Assembly: GCA_025358395.1 (NCBI GenBank)
Contig: JANYJT010000093.1
Coordinates: 1-44,474 of the forward strand
Direction: 5' to 3'
Length of the DNA stretch: 44,474 bases
Origin: Bacteroidia bacterium
GTDB taxonomy: Bacteria; Bacteroidota; Bacteroidia; Bacteroidales; Prolixibacteraceae
Positions 22,599 to 29,839 of this stretch are shown here, in pieces. Each line of letters opens with the position of its first letter. The first letter of the stretch is position 1. Position numbers and translations under genes: made by a program. The notes under the pieces were generated by a model that had not been told where the DNA came from, did not search any database, and saw nothing but the letters and a program-made list of their open reading frames with translations.

Positions 22599-22874
22599 TT
22601 AATTCGCCTTTCCGAAGTCCGGGTCGGTTTTCCATTTCTTTGCATCGTTCCAGTGTTTCATATGGACTTCTGCAAGTTGTCGTGCGTGTTTCATTGTAGT
22701 TGCACGTTCCATTTTTTGCGGGATGATTATGTTTCCGAATCCCGGGTGTGTATGATATACGAAATATTTTGCATTTACCGGATCGTTTGATTCTATAATT
22801 TCAACTACCATTTTCGGATTTACTTTATGAGTGTAAATTGTTTTTTTGCTGTTTTCTTTCCAGTTGTCTGTCAT
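22599..22874 (-). CDS. Hypothetical protein, 91 aa
   Basis: Start at MTDNWKENSKKT after AGGTGAGAATT. YFVYHTHPGFGNI and a His/Met-rich helix (HARQLAEVHMKHW) stand out; HTHP alone is not enough to call a JAMM protease. Confidence 0.65.
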   Translation of the reverse strand: MTDNWKENSKKTIYTHKVNPKMVVEIIESNDPVNAKYFVYHTHPGFGNIIIPQKMERATTMKHARQLAEVHMKHWNDAKKWKTDPDFGKAN

Positions 22875-22879
22875 AATTC

Positions 22880-23074
22880 TCACCTAATCAACTTGCTGTA
22901 TCTTTTTGTCATTTCTTTGAAATCACGACTCGCTCCGATATCGTTACTTACCTTAACGTTATTGAATTTAGCGAATTTCTGCTTAGCTTCGGCTAAATTG
23001 GTTGCACTTACTGGTCTGAATGATGAGTTCATACCGATAAATCCAATAAAGTATAATTCTGGTTCTTTTACCAT
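22880..23074 (-). CDS. Hypothetical protein, 64 aa
   Basis: Strand-helix pattern: ELYFIGFIGMNSSF, then NLAEAKQKFAKFNNVKV. GGAAG lies upstream at long distance. No family recognised. Confidence 0.6.
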   Translation of the reverse strand: MVKEPELYFIGFIGMNSSFRPVSATNLAEAKQKFAKFNNVKVSNDIGASRDFKEMTKRYSKLIR

Positions 23075-23077
23075 AAT

Positions 23078-23521
23078 CTAATTCTTCCAGTTTTCCGGGT
23101 GTGCCTTTTTCCCAGTAAGGTATTCGTATGCTTCTCTCATTTCAGTTATTGCTTCTTTTTCTTCTTTTGAATGCCCTTTGCTTATACGTAGTGTCGGACA
23201 GTTTAAACACATGGTTTTAAGATCATGCCACCCGGTATATTTCTTTACTACCTTATCCATATGATCTAACCACTCTTTACTACCTTTTTGATATATTCCT
23301 CCGAATTGTCCGATCATCTTTGCCTTTTTTTCTTTTAAATATTGAGCGTGTCTTTTCTCTACTTCATCATTGTGTTTTTTTGCTTCTGTCGGGAGAATCC
23401 ACGATCTGTATATGGTCGAACCATCAGCTCTGTGTTCAATACCAGTTGTTAGTTCTTTTATTCGAGTGCTTATTGATTTTGCTCCGAATTTACCTACAGG
23501 TTTACCTTTTTTACAAGCCAT
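23078..23521 (-). CDS. Hypothetical basic protein, 147 aa
   Basis: GGAGGTAGATTAATA precedes the ATG. Helical and Lys-rich (KKHNDEVEKRHAQYLKEKKA) with CLNC near residue 107. It ends with TAG three bases before the next ATG, so TAG is a normal stop here. Confidence 0.7.
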   Translation of the reverse strand: MACKKGKPVGKFGAKSISTRIKELTTGIEHRADGSTIYRSWILPTEAKKHNDEVEKRHAQYLKEKKAKMIGQFGGIYQKGSKEWLDHMDKVVKKYTGWHDLKTMCLNCPTLRISKGHSKEEKEAITEMREAYEYLTGKKAHPENWKN

Positions 23522-23523
23522 TA

Positions 23524-23916
23524 TTAATCTACCTCCAACATCTGTTCCATGCTCGGGAACATCGGTTTTTTCTTACGGTCATCTATTTTTTCGTATAATT
23601 CTCCGAATCCGGTATCCCATTCTTTGTTTTCTTTCTTTTCGTCGTTTTTCTCTTTTTTCTTCATGTTTTTTCCTCCTTTTTTATTTGATTTCGATCCGAA
23701 TGTGCCTACTCGTTTAGAGTTGTCGTAGTATGCTATCATTTGTGCGTACTGGATCGGGGTCGTTCTTTGATTTTGGATTGTTGTTGATTGGCCTCTGAAT
23801 TGTGTGGGTTCGTTGCCTTTCTGGACTGTCGCCTCCGGGGGCGAGTTGAAAGGTGAGCGAGTGGCTACAGTTCCCCCTATTTTTAAAACCGCACTGGGTG
23901 GATTAAAATCTACCAT
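23524..23916 (-). CDS. Disordered protein ending FPSMEQMLEVD, 130 aa
   Basis: GAGGTAATAACA precedes the ATG. The first 80 residues are Pro/Thr/Gln-rich, the next Lys/Glu-rich. An internal GGAGGAAAAAAC before MKKKEKNDEKK could start a 46-residue short form. It ends KPMFPSMEQMLEVD, like the ends of the 24144, 29604 and 2211 genes. Confidence 0.65.
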   Translation of the reverse strand: MVDFNPPSAVLKIGGTVATRSPFNSPPEATVQKGNEPTQFRGQSTTIQNQRTTPIQYAQMIAYYDNSKRVGTFGSKSNKKGGKNMKKKEKNDEKKENKEWDTGFGELYEKIDDRKKKPMFPSMEQMLEVD

Positions 23917-24136
23917 TGTTATTACCTCGTTTCTTTTTTTGATTTTGTTGATACTGATATAGATCTAAAGGTTCTCTACTTAATATCTCCGGGGTCATCG
24001 GATTGACAATCTCCTGTATCGCTTCATTCTGTTTGAAATCACGTACCATGCGATTGTCATAATCATATGTCGGCGGAGCTGTTGGTGGGACTTCCCCCCC
24101 ACGCAATACATTTAGATATGGTAATTCTCCTACCAT
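23903..24136 (-). CDS. Hypothetical protein, 77 aa
   Basis: GGAGTGAACAAATC precedes the ATG. Pro-rich start (GGEVPPTAPPTYDYDNR) and Gln/Lys-rich end. Probably disordered. Confidence 0.65.
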   Translation of the reverse strand: MVGELPYLNVLRGGEVPPTAPPTYDYDNRMVRDFKQNEAIQEIVNPMTPEILSREPLDLYQYQQNQKKKRGNNNGRF

Positions 24137-24143
24137 GATTTGT

Positions 24144-24308
24144 TCACTCCATTAAGTCGTCAAGTGTCGGGAATAACGGTTTTGGGGCTTTTCCGTTTCT
24201 ACCTTGTTCATTAATACCTATAAATCCACTTCCCATTATACCGGGATGCATTTTCTTATCAAAGAATTTTTCTGCATATATTTCATTTCGTTCAGTTTTT
24301 GCTTTCAT
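24144..24308 (-). CDS. Small protein ending LFPTLDDLME, 54 aa
   Basis: Start at MKAKTERNEIYAEK after GAGGAAGAA. Gly/Lys-rich middle; ends KPLFPTLDDLME, the clearest copy of the shared C-terminal motif. Confidence 0.65.
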   Translation of the reverse strand: MKAKTERNEIYAEKFFDKKMHPGIMGSGFIGINEQGRNGKAPKPLFPTLDDLME

Positions 24309-24340
24309 TTCTTCCTCACCTTGTTTTTGATTGCATATTC

Positions 24341-24452
24341 TCAACTTTTTTTGAGTTTCATTTTCGTTATATCATCCATATAATTGGTTGCAATTGCTTT
24401 CCGCAATTGATCTCGCGGTTTTTGCGTAATATTTGTATTCTGATTGTTCCAT
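24341..24452 (-). pseudogene. Frameshifted small gene (A-run), 36 aa if repaired
   Basis: GGAGGAAATA precedes ATG 24452, which reads MEQSEYKYYAK; after a run of five A (24419-24423) the sensible frame continues PRDQLRKAIATNYMDDITKM to a TGA at 24341. One A fewer joins them. As written, the first frame ends after 26 residues. Confidence 0.45.
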
Positions 24453-24703
24453 TATTTCCTCCGTATAGCTTCTTTTATGTCATTTTCTTTTTCAGCAAGT
24501 TCTGCGGATTTATCTTCTAATCGTTCCGATTCTTTACAATTATGAGATTTTACCGCTTTTACGTATAAATCAAACACATGCTTTTGCTCGCCTTTTATGA
24601 TTGCTGCTTTTTCCCATAATTCTTTAATCGGTTTTTTTGAAAGTGCTATTATCTGTTCTTCTTTATGTTCTTTTGTTCGTTTAGTAAGTCCACGGATTGT
24701 CAT
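24452..24703 (-). CDS. Coiled-coil protein, 83 aa
   Basis: GAGGACAATCTAA precedes the ATG, which overlaps the upstream gene's end. Nearly all helix with Lys/Glu heptads (ESERLEDKSAELAEKENDIK). Confidence 0.7.
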   Translation of the reverse strand: MTIRGLTKRTKEHKEEQIIALSKKPIKELWEKAAIIKGEQKHVFDLYVKAVKSHNCKESERLEDKSAELAEKENDIKEAIRRK

Positions 24704-24925
24704 TTAGATTGTCCTCGCTCTATCTGATCTCCATGAAGTCCCGCGATCTTTACTCGTGTATCCGCTTTGGTCTACCGGGTATATATGGTAGATTCCTTTT
24801 TCTCCGGGTCTGTTCTTTTCAATGAATTTTCTTGCTTCTGCATACGATTTGAAATAAATCCGTTTGTTTTTTGTGCTCCCTTTCGGAACATCATATATCC
24901 AGTGTGTCAGTTTTGGGTCTACCAT
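24704..24925 (-). CDS. Hypothetical protein, 73 aa
   Basis: Start at MVDPKLTHWIYDV after GGAGATTATA. Alpha/beta: RIYFKSYAEARKFIEKN, then GIYHIYPVD. No family recognised. Confidence 0.65.
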   Translation of the reverse strand: MVDPKLTHWIYDVPKGSTKNKRIYFKSYAEARKFIEKNRPGEKGIYHIYPVDQSGYTSKDRGTSWRSDRARTI

Positions 24926-25121
24926 TATAATCTCCAATTTTTTTGAGAATACATGTGATATCGATTTTCCTTTGTGTTCGGTTTGATTTTTTCAAAGAAT
25001 GTAACGAATGATTTTGCTTTATTTTTAATGTTAATCGGAACCGTATTGTTTTGTTCCCATTCCATTTTTCCATTAATATAACTGAATGTGTGTTGAATCA
25101 TTTTTGATATGTTTCTTTCAT
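24925..25121 (-). pseudogene. Frameshifted small gene (A-run), 65 aa if repaired
   Basis: GGAGGTAATAA directly precedes ATG 25121, which reads MKETYQK and then stops at TGA after five A (25101-25105). One extra A joins it to MIQHTFSYINGKMEWEQNN and on to TAA at 24925. A frame from ATG 25134 avoids the shift but has no ribosome binding site. Confidence 0.5.
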
Positions 25122-25143
25122 TTATTACCTCCATTATAAAAAA

Positions 25144-25290
25144 TTATTTTTTTATTTCTACTTTATAACTCGATAGTCCGAACTTTCTTCCTAAAAAGAT
25201 TAGTTTGCCTTTTTGTCCGTCTTTCAGTAAGGTTTCCATGAGTTTTTCTGCGTGTTCTTTATCTTTTGCTGCTATGTGTTTTGTTATCAT
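25144..25290 (-). CDS. Hypothetical small protein, 48 aa
   Basis: GAGGCTGTAATC precedes the ATG. Helix (KDKEHAEKLMETLLKDGQKG) followed by two strands (LIFLGRKFGLSSYKVEI). A T run follows the stop. Confidence 0.65.
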   Translation of the reverse strand: MITKHIAAKDKEHAEKLMETLLKDGQKGKLIFLGRKFGLSSYKVEIKK

Positions 25291-25292
25291 GA

Positions 25293-25631
25293 TTACAGCC
25301 TCTTTGATGGGTCTATATCACTGCGGTTTCTTCTGAATTCATAGTATACGGATTTCGAACCATCTTCGTGAGTTACGATCCGTTTACCCGGTTTCTTAGC
25401 TTCTCTTGCTTTATCAAGATCGACACTTGTTCTACCAGTTTGGTGTTTCTTTCCTTTCATTAATGCAGTCTTCATTCGTTTCGGTGTGAACTTGAAATCG
25501 CATTTCTTGCACTGGTAACGTGCTACGGTCTGACCGCTAACGTGTTCTCTTGTGCCTTTCTTGATCGCTTCTTTGAATCCACATCTCGGGCAGATTATTT
25601 GTCCTGTTTCTTTTTGTGTGTCTGGTTTCAT
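25293..25631 (-). CDS. Zinc-ribbon protein, 112 aa
   Basis: GAGGTAAAAAGAA precedes the ATG. IICPRCGFKEAIKKG and YQCKKCDFKFTP form a zinc ribbon (residues 13-52) of the type seen at the start of IS1-like transposases and archaeal regulators; the rest is basic with no catalytic domain. Confidence 0.7.
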   Translation of the reverse strand: MKPDTQKETGQIICPRCGFKEAIKKGTREHVSGQTVARYQCKKCDFKFTPKRMKTALMKGKKHQTGRTSVDLDKAREAKKPGKRIVTHEDGSKSVYYEFRRNRSDIDPSKRL

Positions 25632-25810
25632 TTCTTTTTACCTCGATTTTTAGATCTTTCTATGTAATTATATGCATATATAGCAAGACCGGTTTGCATC
25701 GGATAATGCATCCATCTATCTTTTCTTAAATCCATATCTTGTTTTATTTTATAATTGGTTACTGTGACTAGATCACTTGATAATAATCCTTTAATGGAAT
25801 CTTGGTTCAT
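25628..25810 (-). CDS. Hypothetical protein, 60 aa
   Basis: GGAGGACGAC precedes the ATG. Basic, ends RSKNRGKKK. Overlaps the next start. Confidence 0.65.
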   Translation of the reverse strand: MNQDSIKGLLSSDLVTVTNYKIKQDMDLRKDRWMHYPMQTGLAIYAYNYIERSKNRGKKK

Positions 25811-25829
25811 GTCGTCCTCCGCGTTTCGG

Positions 25830-25949
25830 TTAGGTATTCCACAAACTACGTATTTCGTTGGATAACTTGTTTACACTTGATCGTTTTCGTAATTCGTAGT
25901 ATGTTCCAGTCACCGGATTATATATTCGTTTGACTTTTAATGGCGGCAT
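25830..25949 (-). CDS. Hypothetical small protein, 39 aa
   Basis: GGGGAGTGAG precedes the ATG. Contains RIYNPVTGTYYELRKRSS. The NPxTGxYY phrase also suggests similarity to short phage peptides, but this is weak. Confidence 0.6.
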   Translation of the reverse strand: MPPLKVKRIYNPVTGTYYELRKRSSVNKLSNEIRSLWNT

Positions 25950-25950
25950 C

Positions 25951-26256
25951 TCACTCCCCATGACCTAAGTTTAAATCCTGATATGCACTCTTACGACGAC
26001 TGTAGCCCGGGATTGGTGAATCTCCTCCAAATAATTCGTTGTATACTCCTAATGGACTATCGTATTTATGCACGGATTTCGCCATTGCTTGTCTCATTGC
26101 AGCTTGCTGCAGGATCGCGTTTAATAACTGCGGTTGTTCTACAGTTGCCTGTGCTCCTTGCTGTGTCAGTAGATCAACATTTTGTTGTTGCTGCTCTGCC
26201 ATTTGTTTTCGTGCCAGCCATGCTGCATAAGCTTGGGGGTTGCGAATTTTAGCCAT
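25951..26256 (-). CDS. Gln-rich hypothetical protein, 101 aa
   Basis: GAGGTATA precedes the ATG. Residues 18-55 are Gln/Ala-rich and helical (LARKQMAEQQQQNVDLL); the end is Gly/Asp-rich. A structural or scaffold-like role is possible but unsupported. Confidence 0.65.
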   Translation of the reverse strand: MAKIRNPQAYAAWLARKQMAEQQQQNVDLLTQQGAQATVEQPQLLNAILQQAAMRQAMAKSVHKYDSPLGVYNELFGGDSPIPGYSRRKSAYQDLNLGHGE

Positions 26257-26507
26257 TATACCTCTCTGATGTTCGGTGGTGTTTTGTTACCTAACGGTTT
26301 TAGATCTCCTGTTGATGGATCGAAAAACCACCATGCCACACCTTTGTCTCTTGAACCATCTCTCAACGTGTATAGATAGTTCTTGCCGTTTTTACGATCA
26401 TATCTTGTTCCGTAAGTATCCCCTTTGAAAGACTTCATCGTGTCCCGGTCAAAGAAGTGTCCGGTTGCTCTGTTCTTGATTTCCTGTAATGTGTAACTTC
26501 GTGCCAT
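26256..26507 (-). CDS. Phage-type small protein, DUF7447-like, 83 aa
   Basis: Start at MARSYTLQEIKNR after GGAGGATTAAC. FFDRDTMKSFKGDTYGTRYD and the following NYLYTLRDGS recall the F.RDTM.FF pattern of phage proteins I associate with DUF7447. Function unknown. Confidence 0.6.
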   Translation of the reverse strand: MARSYTLQEIKNRATGHFFDRDTMKSFKGDTYGTRYDRKNGKNYLYTLRDGSRDKGVAWWFFDPSTGDLKPLGNKTPPNIREV

Positions 26508-26508
26508 G

Positions 26509-26568
26509 TTAATCCTCCTTACATTCACAATCTTTTGCTTTTTTCGTAGTTGGGTCGTAAATAATCAT
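26509..26568 (-). CDS. Possible 19-aa peptide
   Basis: GGAGTAATC precedes the ATG. Reads MIIYDPTTKKAKDCECKED, ending in the next ribosome binding site. The CEC ending resembles the CKC ending of the 83-aa protein just upstream. Confidence 0.45.
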   Translation of the reverse strand: MIIYDPTTKKAKDCECKED

Positions 26569-26570
26569 GA

Positions 26571-26822
26571 TTACTCCTTACATTTACAATTTTTTGAGCA
26601 TTTCTCTAATCCCATTCCAATGTCGTTCATCAATCTTTGAACTGCTTTCTCTTTCCTATCATTTATCCTGTAATCACTTACACAAACATGTCCATTATTT
26701 ACTGCGAATCTGTAATTCGGGGGAGAGTATATTGAAAAATATCCATCTGCATCTTCAAACTCTATATGTAACTTTTTACATTTCGCTTTTAAATCTGCAA
26801 GTGTATACGGTTTAGTAACCAT
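26571..26822 (-). CDS. Hypothetical protein ending in a Cys motif, 83 aa
   Basis: Alpha/beta fold likely (TLADLKAKCKKLHIEFED, YRFAVNNGHVCVSDY) with CSKNCKCKE at the C-terminus, possibly metal-binding. AAGGGG lies upstream of the ATG. Confidence 0.65.
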   Translation of the reverse strand: MVTKPYTLADLKAKCKKLHIEFEDADGYFSIYSPPNYRFAVNNGHVCVSDYRINDRKEKAVQRLMNDIGMGLEKCSKNCKCKE

Positions 26823-27052
26823 TATTTGAACCCCTTACCACATTTCTTTGCGTTTTTCGGTTTCTGCCACCACAATACCCACCTCATTCCGATTGCTGTA
26901 TTCATCTTGTTTAACCAGAACGGATATGTTTTTTTTGCTTTTATTGCTGCTTCATACCAGTTCATAGCTTCTTCTTTAGTTTCGAATAAACCGATTGAAC
27001 CGTATCCGGATGGTGGGTCTGATTTAGATTCAGTTAATTGAGATTCTGTCAT
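26822..27052 (-). CDS. Hypothetical protein, 76 aa
   Basis: GGAGCAAAAA precedes the ATG. SIGLFETKEEAMNWYEAAIK is strand plus helix, then aromatic MRWVLWWQKPK. No family recognised. Confidence 0.65.
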   Translation of the reverse strand: MTESQLTESKSDPPSGYGSIGLFETKEEAMNWYEAAIKAKKTYPFWLNKMNTAIGMRWVLWWQKPKNAKKCGKGFK

Positions 27053-27255
27053 TTTTTGCTCCTGTAATATACTGCATATCCGCCTTGTATCGGCACTATT
27101 TTTACATACAGATCTCCTTGTAATAGATCTTGTTCTGCACGATTTGCTGCATACCTGTTACCATACGTTCCGGATAGATTGAATTGTTTATCTCCGAATA
27201 TCCTATGATCCTGTATGTTTGCTTTTAAGAAATTCTGGTGGATATTCAAAGCCAT
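27049..27255 (-). CDS. Small protein with GGYAVYYR ending, 68 aa
   Basis: GGAGGATTGAAAAT precedes the ATG. FNLSGTYGNRYAANRAEQ, then YVKIVPIQGGYAVYYRSKK. It is related to the 28474 protein (FNLVGTY, GGYALFVR) and more distantly to the 28071 protein. The strand-helix-strand core is common in archaeal viruses and plasmids. Confidence 0.7.
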   Translation of the reverse strand: MALNIHQNFLKANIQDHRIFGDKQFNLSGTYGNRYAANRAEQDLLQGDLYVKIVPIQGGYAVYYRSKK

Positions 27256-27259
27256 ATTT

Positions 27260-27487
27260 TCAATCCTCCGATTTGCCTACAGTCATGCGTTTATACATAT
27301 ATTTTCCGATTTCTTTTAAGAAGTATTTCTGAACGTCGTCTAAATGTGCAGATTTAAATGCTATTTTCTTTGTTGATTTCTGCACTACTCTCCATTCTCC
27401 TTTCACAAACTCAAGTACTGCTCCGAACTCTTTTGCAGTGTCTTCACACCATATTCTTTTTTGTGATTTTCCTCGCTTTGCTGTCAT
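27260..27487 (-). CDS. Hypothetical basic protein, 75 aa
   Basis: Start at MTAKRGKSQKRIW after GGTAGTGA. Strand GEWRVVQKSTKKIAF and helix LDDVQKYFLKEIGKYM. No family recognised. Confidence 0.6.
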   Translation of the reverse strand: MTAKRGKSQKRIWCEDTAKEFGAVLEFVKGEWRVVQKSTKKIAFKSAHLDDVQKYFLKEIGKYMYKRMTVGKSED

Positions 27488-27509
27488 GATTAGTTCACTA
27501 CCCTTTTTA

Positions 27510-27660
27510 TTAATTTTTTTTCCCGGTTTCAATATCTTTTTCGAATACTGATCCATTCCATAGATTAATACCCATTGCATGCATATAGTTTGAGGTTTCT
27601 ATAGGTTTAAACCGTTTTCCGTTGCGCAAGGTTCCTGTTATTACATATACTTTTTTTCAT
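27510..27660 (-). pseudogene. Frameshifted small gene (A-run), 49 aa if repaired
   Basis: GGAGAGCATA precedes ATG 27660, followed by seven A (27651-27657). As written the frame stops after 17 residues. With one A fewer it reads MKKVYVITGTLRNGKRFKP and later AMGINLWNGSVFEKDIETG to TAA at 27510. The ATG overlaps the upstream stop (TAATG). Confidence 0.5.
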
Positions 27661-27890
27661 TATGCTCTCCGGGTTTCGTAATCCCTTCTTGCATTTGCAA
27701 GGGTATCGAAATATCTTCCACTTACGAATGACTGTTTTCCATCATCATCTACTTCGACATGTGTACAGTATTCTCTGATAGTGCCGTCTTGTTTAAATCT
27801 TTTCATTAATACTATACGCACCGGGAATGCTCCGCGTTCTTTTAACCAGTGTTTTGCTTTTATGATTTCAAACTCTTTCTTTTCTGTCAT
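27660..27890 (-). CDS. Hypothetical protein, 76 aa
   Basis: GAGGAAATAAC precedes the ATG. Helix-strand start (AKHWLKERGAFPVRIVLMKR) and a closing helix DTLANARRDYETRRA. No family recognised. Confidence 0.65.
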   Translation of the reverse strand: MTEKKEFEIIKAKHWLKERGAFPVRIVLMKRFKQDGTIREYCTHVEVDDDGKQSFVSGRYFDTLANARRDYETRRA

Positions 27891-27891
27891 G

Positions 27892-28068
27892 TTATTTCCT
27901 CAAACTTATGCTTGTTTTCATCATCTGTCTTAATGTACCTAAATCACTACCATATTCTGATTGGATTAAACTGTCTCTTGTTAATACATCAATTGCTGCA
28001 ATTCGTTTGTTTAGTATTACTACTGATATTTTGTCAAAATGTTCGTGCCATGTTGTGTATGATGCCAT
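27892..28068 (-). CDS. Hypothetical helical protein, 58 aa
   Basis: GAGGAAATAATC precedes the ATG. Contains FDKISVVILNKRIAAIDVLT and ends RQMMKTSISLRK. Confidence 0.65.
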   Translation of the reverse strand: MASYTTWHEHFDKISVVILNKRIAAIDVLTRDSLIQSEYGSDLGTLRQMMKTSISLRK

Positions 28069-28070
28069 GA

Positions 28071-28325
28071 TTATTTCCTCACGTAAATTAAATACCCTTT
28101 TCGTTTTTCGAAACTACACTCAACAATTCTATATTTATATCCCATTGGAACATATTTTTGTTCAGCATATTCTTTTGCTTCTTTTCTTGTATTCCATTCA
28201 CTTGATCCTGAAAAATGATATTCTTTTCCACCGAATGATCTTACTGGGATCATGATGTCGTGAAATGAACGTGATCTGTCCGCATTATACTTTAACGATT
28301 GGTTCATTGTGCCCGTTTTTGTCAT
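28071..28325 (-). CDS. Small protein with KGYLIYVRK ending, 84 aa
   Basis: Start at MTKTGTMNQSLKY after GGAGATGATAATA. KEYHFSGSSEWNTRKEAKEY, then YKYRIVECS and KGYLIYVRK, the same order as the 27049 and 28474 proteins. Confidence 0.65.
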   Translation of the reverse strand: MTKTGTMNQSLKYNADRSRSFHDIMIPVRSFGGKEYHFSGSSEWNTRKEAKEYAEQKYVPMGYKYRIVECSFEKRKGYLIYVRK

Positions 28326-28330
28326 TATTA

Positions 28331-28474
28331 TCATCTCCGTGTTGCTCTGCGTGTGCCTTTTATTGAATGCACTCTTGTTCCTTCTTTGAACATTGATTTT
28401 TTACTCGTAGATTTTTGCGTAGTTATTCTGATGCTGCGGAATCTACGTGTTTCTTTTTTGCCTTTTGTTGTCAT
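28331..28474 (-). CDS. Small basic protein, 47 aa
   Basis: Arg/Lys/Thr-rich throughout (KGKKETRRFRSIRITTQKS). Start overlaps the upstream stop (TGATG). Likely binds nucleic acid or is disordered. Confidence 0.6.
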   Translation of the reverse strand: MTTKGKKETRRFRSIRITTQKSTSKKSMFKEGTRVHSIKGTRRATRR

Positions 28475-28719
28475 CAGTATCGGTTTCTCCCTTTCCCTCT
28501 GACAAATAGTGCATATCCACCTTTTATTCCTATCACCCTGACCGCAGTTTCTCCGTCGATTGCCATTTGTTTAGCTAACAAGTTTGCAGTGTTTTCATAT
28601 AAGTAAGTCCCGACTAAATTAAATGTATATTTTCCTATTTTTCTTTTGTTTTTTCCTGAATACGGGACGTACTTTCTGTCTATTTCTCCCTGAAATATCG
28701 ATAATAGTTCTGTTGACAT
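28474..28719 (-). CDS. Small protein with GGYALFVR ending, 81 aa
   Basis: GAGGTGAACTAA precedes the ATG. YTFNLVGTYLYENTANLLAK and VRVIGIKGGYALFVRGKG align with the 27049 protein; the two look like diverged duplicates. Confidence 0.7.
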   Translation of the reverse strand: MSTELLSIFQGEIDRKYVPYSGKNKRKIGKYTFNLVGTYLYENTANLLAKQMAIDGETAVRVIGIKGGYALFVRGKGRNRY

Positions 28720-28724
28720 TTAGT

Positions 28725-29249
28725 TCACCTCAGTGCCGCTAATAAGTTCTTCTTTAAGTTACGGAACACTTCTGTTTTCCATACCGGGCGACCGAATGAT
28801 CTATCTTTTCCGTCATAACTCCATACTGCCCATTCACCATCTCGCCATTTATTCATATTTTCTGGTCGGTCTAACCATTGCTGTGGAACTGCTGTATCAA
28901 ATACTTTCATTCCTGCTCCAGTACATACATCTTCTTTATTATATCCCCATCCATTTCCAAGTAGTAACTGGTATTTATCGTTTAATTTTAACCAGTTATT
29001 TGGGTCATATTGTGATCTTGAACCTCTTGGTTTTGTTCTTGAATATGCTTTCATTACCATTGCTGCACGAGTCGGATATACTGTGAACGGTTTTCCGTGT
29101 AGTGTAACGGTTATTGCTTCTTTGTATGCTTTTTGTGCTGATTCAAGCATTGATCTTTTTTCATCCACTGAACCGAATTTCCCTAATATTTTTACGTTTA
29201 ATGACTTGATTTTTATCGGTTTTTTTGTTGTTTTCTTTTTTGCTACCAT
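28725..29249 (-). CDS. Hypothetical protein, 174 aa
   Basis: GGAGGAAATAATC precedes the ATG. Basic start (VAKKKTTKKPIKIK), then KPFTVYPTRAAMVMKAYSRT and Trp-rich segments (NNWLKLNDKYQLLLGNGWGY, EWAVWSYDGK). One of the larger proteins of the array; no family recognised. Confidence 0.7.
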   Translation of the reverse strand: MVAKKKTTKKPIKIKSLNVKILGKFGSVDEKRSMLESAQKAYKEAITVTLHGKPFTVYPTRAAMVMKAYSRTKPRGSRSQYDPNNWLKLNDKYQLLLGNGWGYNKEDVCTGAGMKVFDTAVPQQWLDRPENMNKWRDGEWAVWSYDGKDRSFGRPVWKTEVFRNLKKNLLAALR

Positions 29250-29251
29250 GA

Positions 29252-29548
29252 TTATTTCCTCCGTAGAATTTTTGACATTCTTGCTTCTTCTCTTAATCTC
29301 AATGCTTTACGTACCGGTTCTATGGATTCTAATACATATCTTATTGCTGAATATCTTGATTCGCTATCATCTAATCCTTCAGTTCTATATTTTATAGATA
29401 TGCGTTTAAAATCTGATGCAAACTTGTCACATGCCAATTTCATTTCAGCCGTTGCTTGCTTCGCTCTTGGCATATCACTGTACACATGAAAAATGTCCCA
29501 TTCCGGGTTCTTACCAAAATGTATCGGATAACCTACATTTTTCTTCAT
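29252..29548 (-). CDS. Hypothetical helical protein, 98 aa
   Basis: Start at MKKNVGYPIHF after GAGGAGAAA. Contains helices AKQATAEMKLACDKFASDF and ESIEPVRKALRLREEARM. No family recognised. Confidence 0.65.
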   Translation of the reverse strand: MKKNVGYPIHFGKNPEWDIFHVYSDMPRAKQATAEMKLACDKFASDFKRISIKYRTEGLDDSESRYSAIRYVLESIEPVRKALRLREEARMSKILRRK

Positions 29549-29603
29549 TTTCTCCTCACCTACAGAATGATTAAAAAAATTATAATACGGGGAAAAAGAA
29601 GAT

Positions 29604-29786
29604 TTATCTTTGTCCGCGTCTTTTTCTACCATCCCCTTTCAACTGTGGATTGATATCCTCAATTGCTGGGAATAGTTTTTTGTCTCCACCTTTCTTTAAC
29701 TGAGCCTGTCCATACGCGAACAAGCCTCCGTTTCCTTTAGATTGTTTTGCCATTTTTTGTGTTCCCCTTTCTTTTCGGTTTGTCAT
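29604..29786 (-). CDS. Small basic protein with LFPAIEDINP motif, 60 aa
   Basis: Starts at ATG 29786 (AGGT just upstream) or at 29753 (GGGG upstream). Gly/Lys/Gln-rich, with KKLFPAIEDINPQLK near the C-terminus, similar to the endings of the 24144, 23524 and 2211 genes. First gene after the promoter elements at 29819 and 29830. Confidence 0.6.
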   Translation of the reverse strand: MTNRKERGTQKMAKQSKGNGGLFAYGQAQLKKGGDKKLFPAIEDINPQLKGDGRKRRGQR

Positions 29787-29818
29787 GACCTACCGATGCT
29801 CTATATAAGCATAGGTAA

Positions 29819-29828
29819 TAGTAATAAT
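29819..29828 (-). promoter_or_regulatory. ATTATTACTA operon-start element, copy 1
   Basis: Minus-strand ATATTATTACTATTACCT, 33 bases before ATG 29786. Nearly identical 18-mers stand before the genes at 36253 and 41419. Confidence 0.5.
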
Positions 29829-29829
29829 A

Positions 29830-29839
29830 TGTATATGCA
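29830..29839 (-). promoter_or_regulatory. TATA-like box TGCATATACA
   Basis: Minus-strand TGCATATACA directly upstream of the ATTATTACTA element. The remaining gap (29787-29936) also has two GGGGCTTTTTT repeats on the plus strand (about 29860-29883) and is AT-rich. Confidence 0.45.

Noticed and set aside
22599..22874. JAMM protease from the HTHP motif in the 91-aa protein
   Set aside because: It is too short and lacks the upstream Glu and downstream SxxD arrangement.
8406..23521. Reassignment of TAG to an amino acid throughout
   Set aside because: Several sound genes end in TAG directly before the next start (8655, 8831 with TAG TAG, 20853, 23078), so TAG works as a stop here; only site-specific readthrough remains possible.
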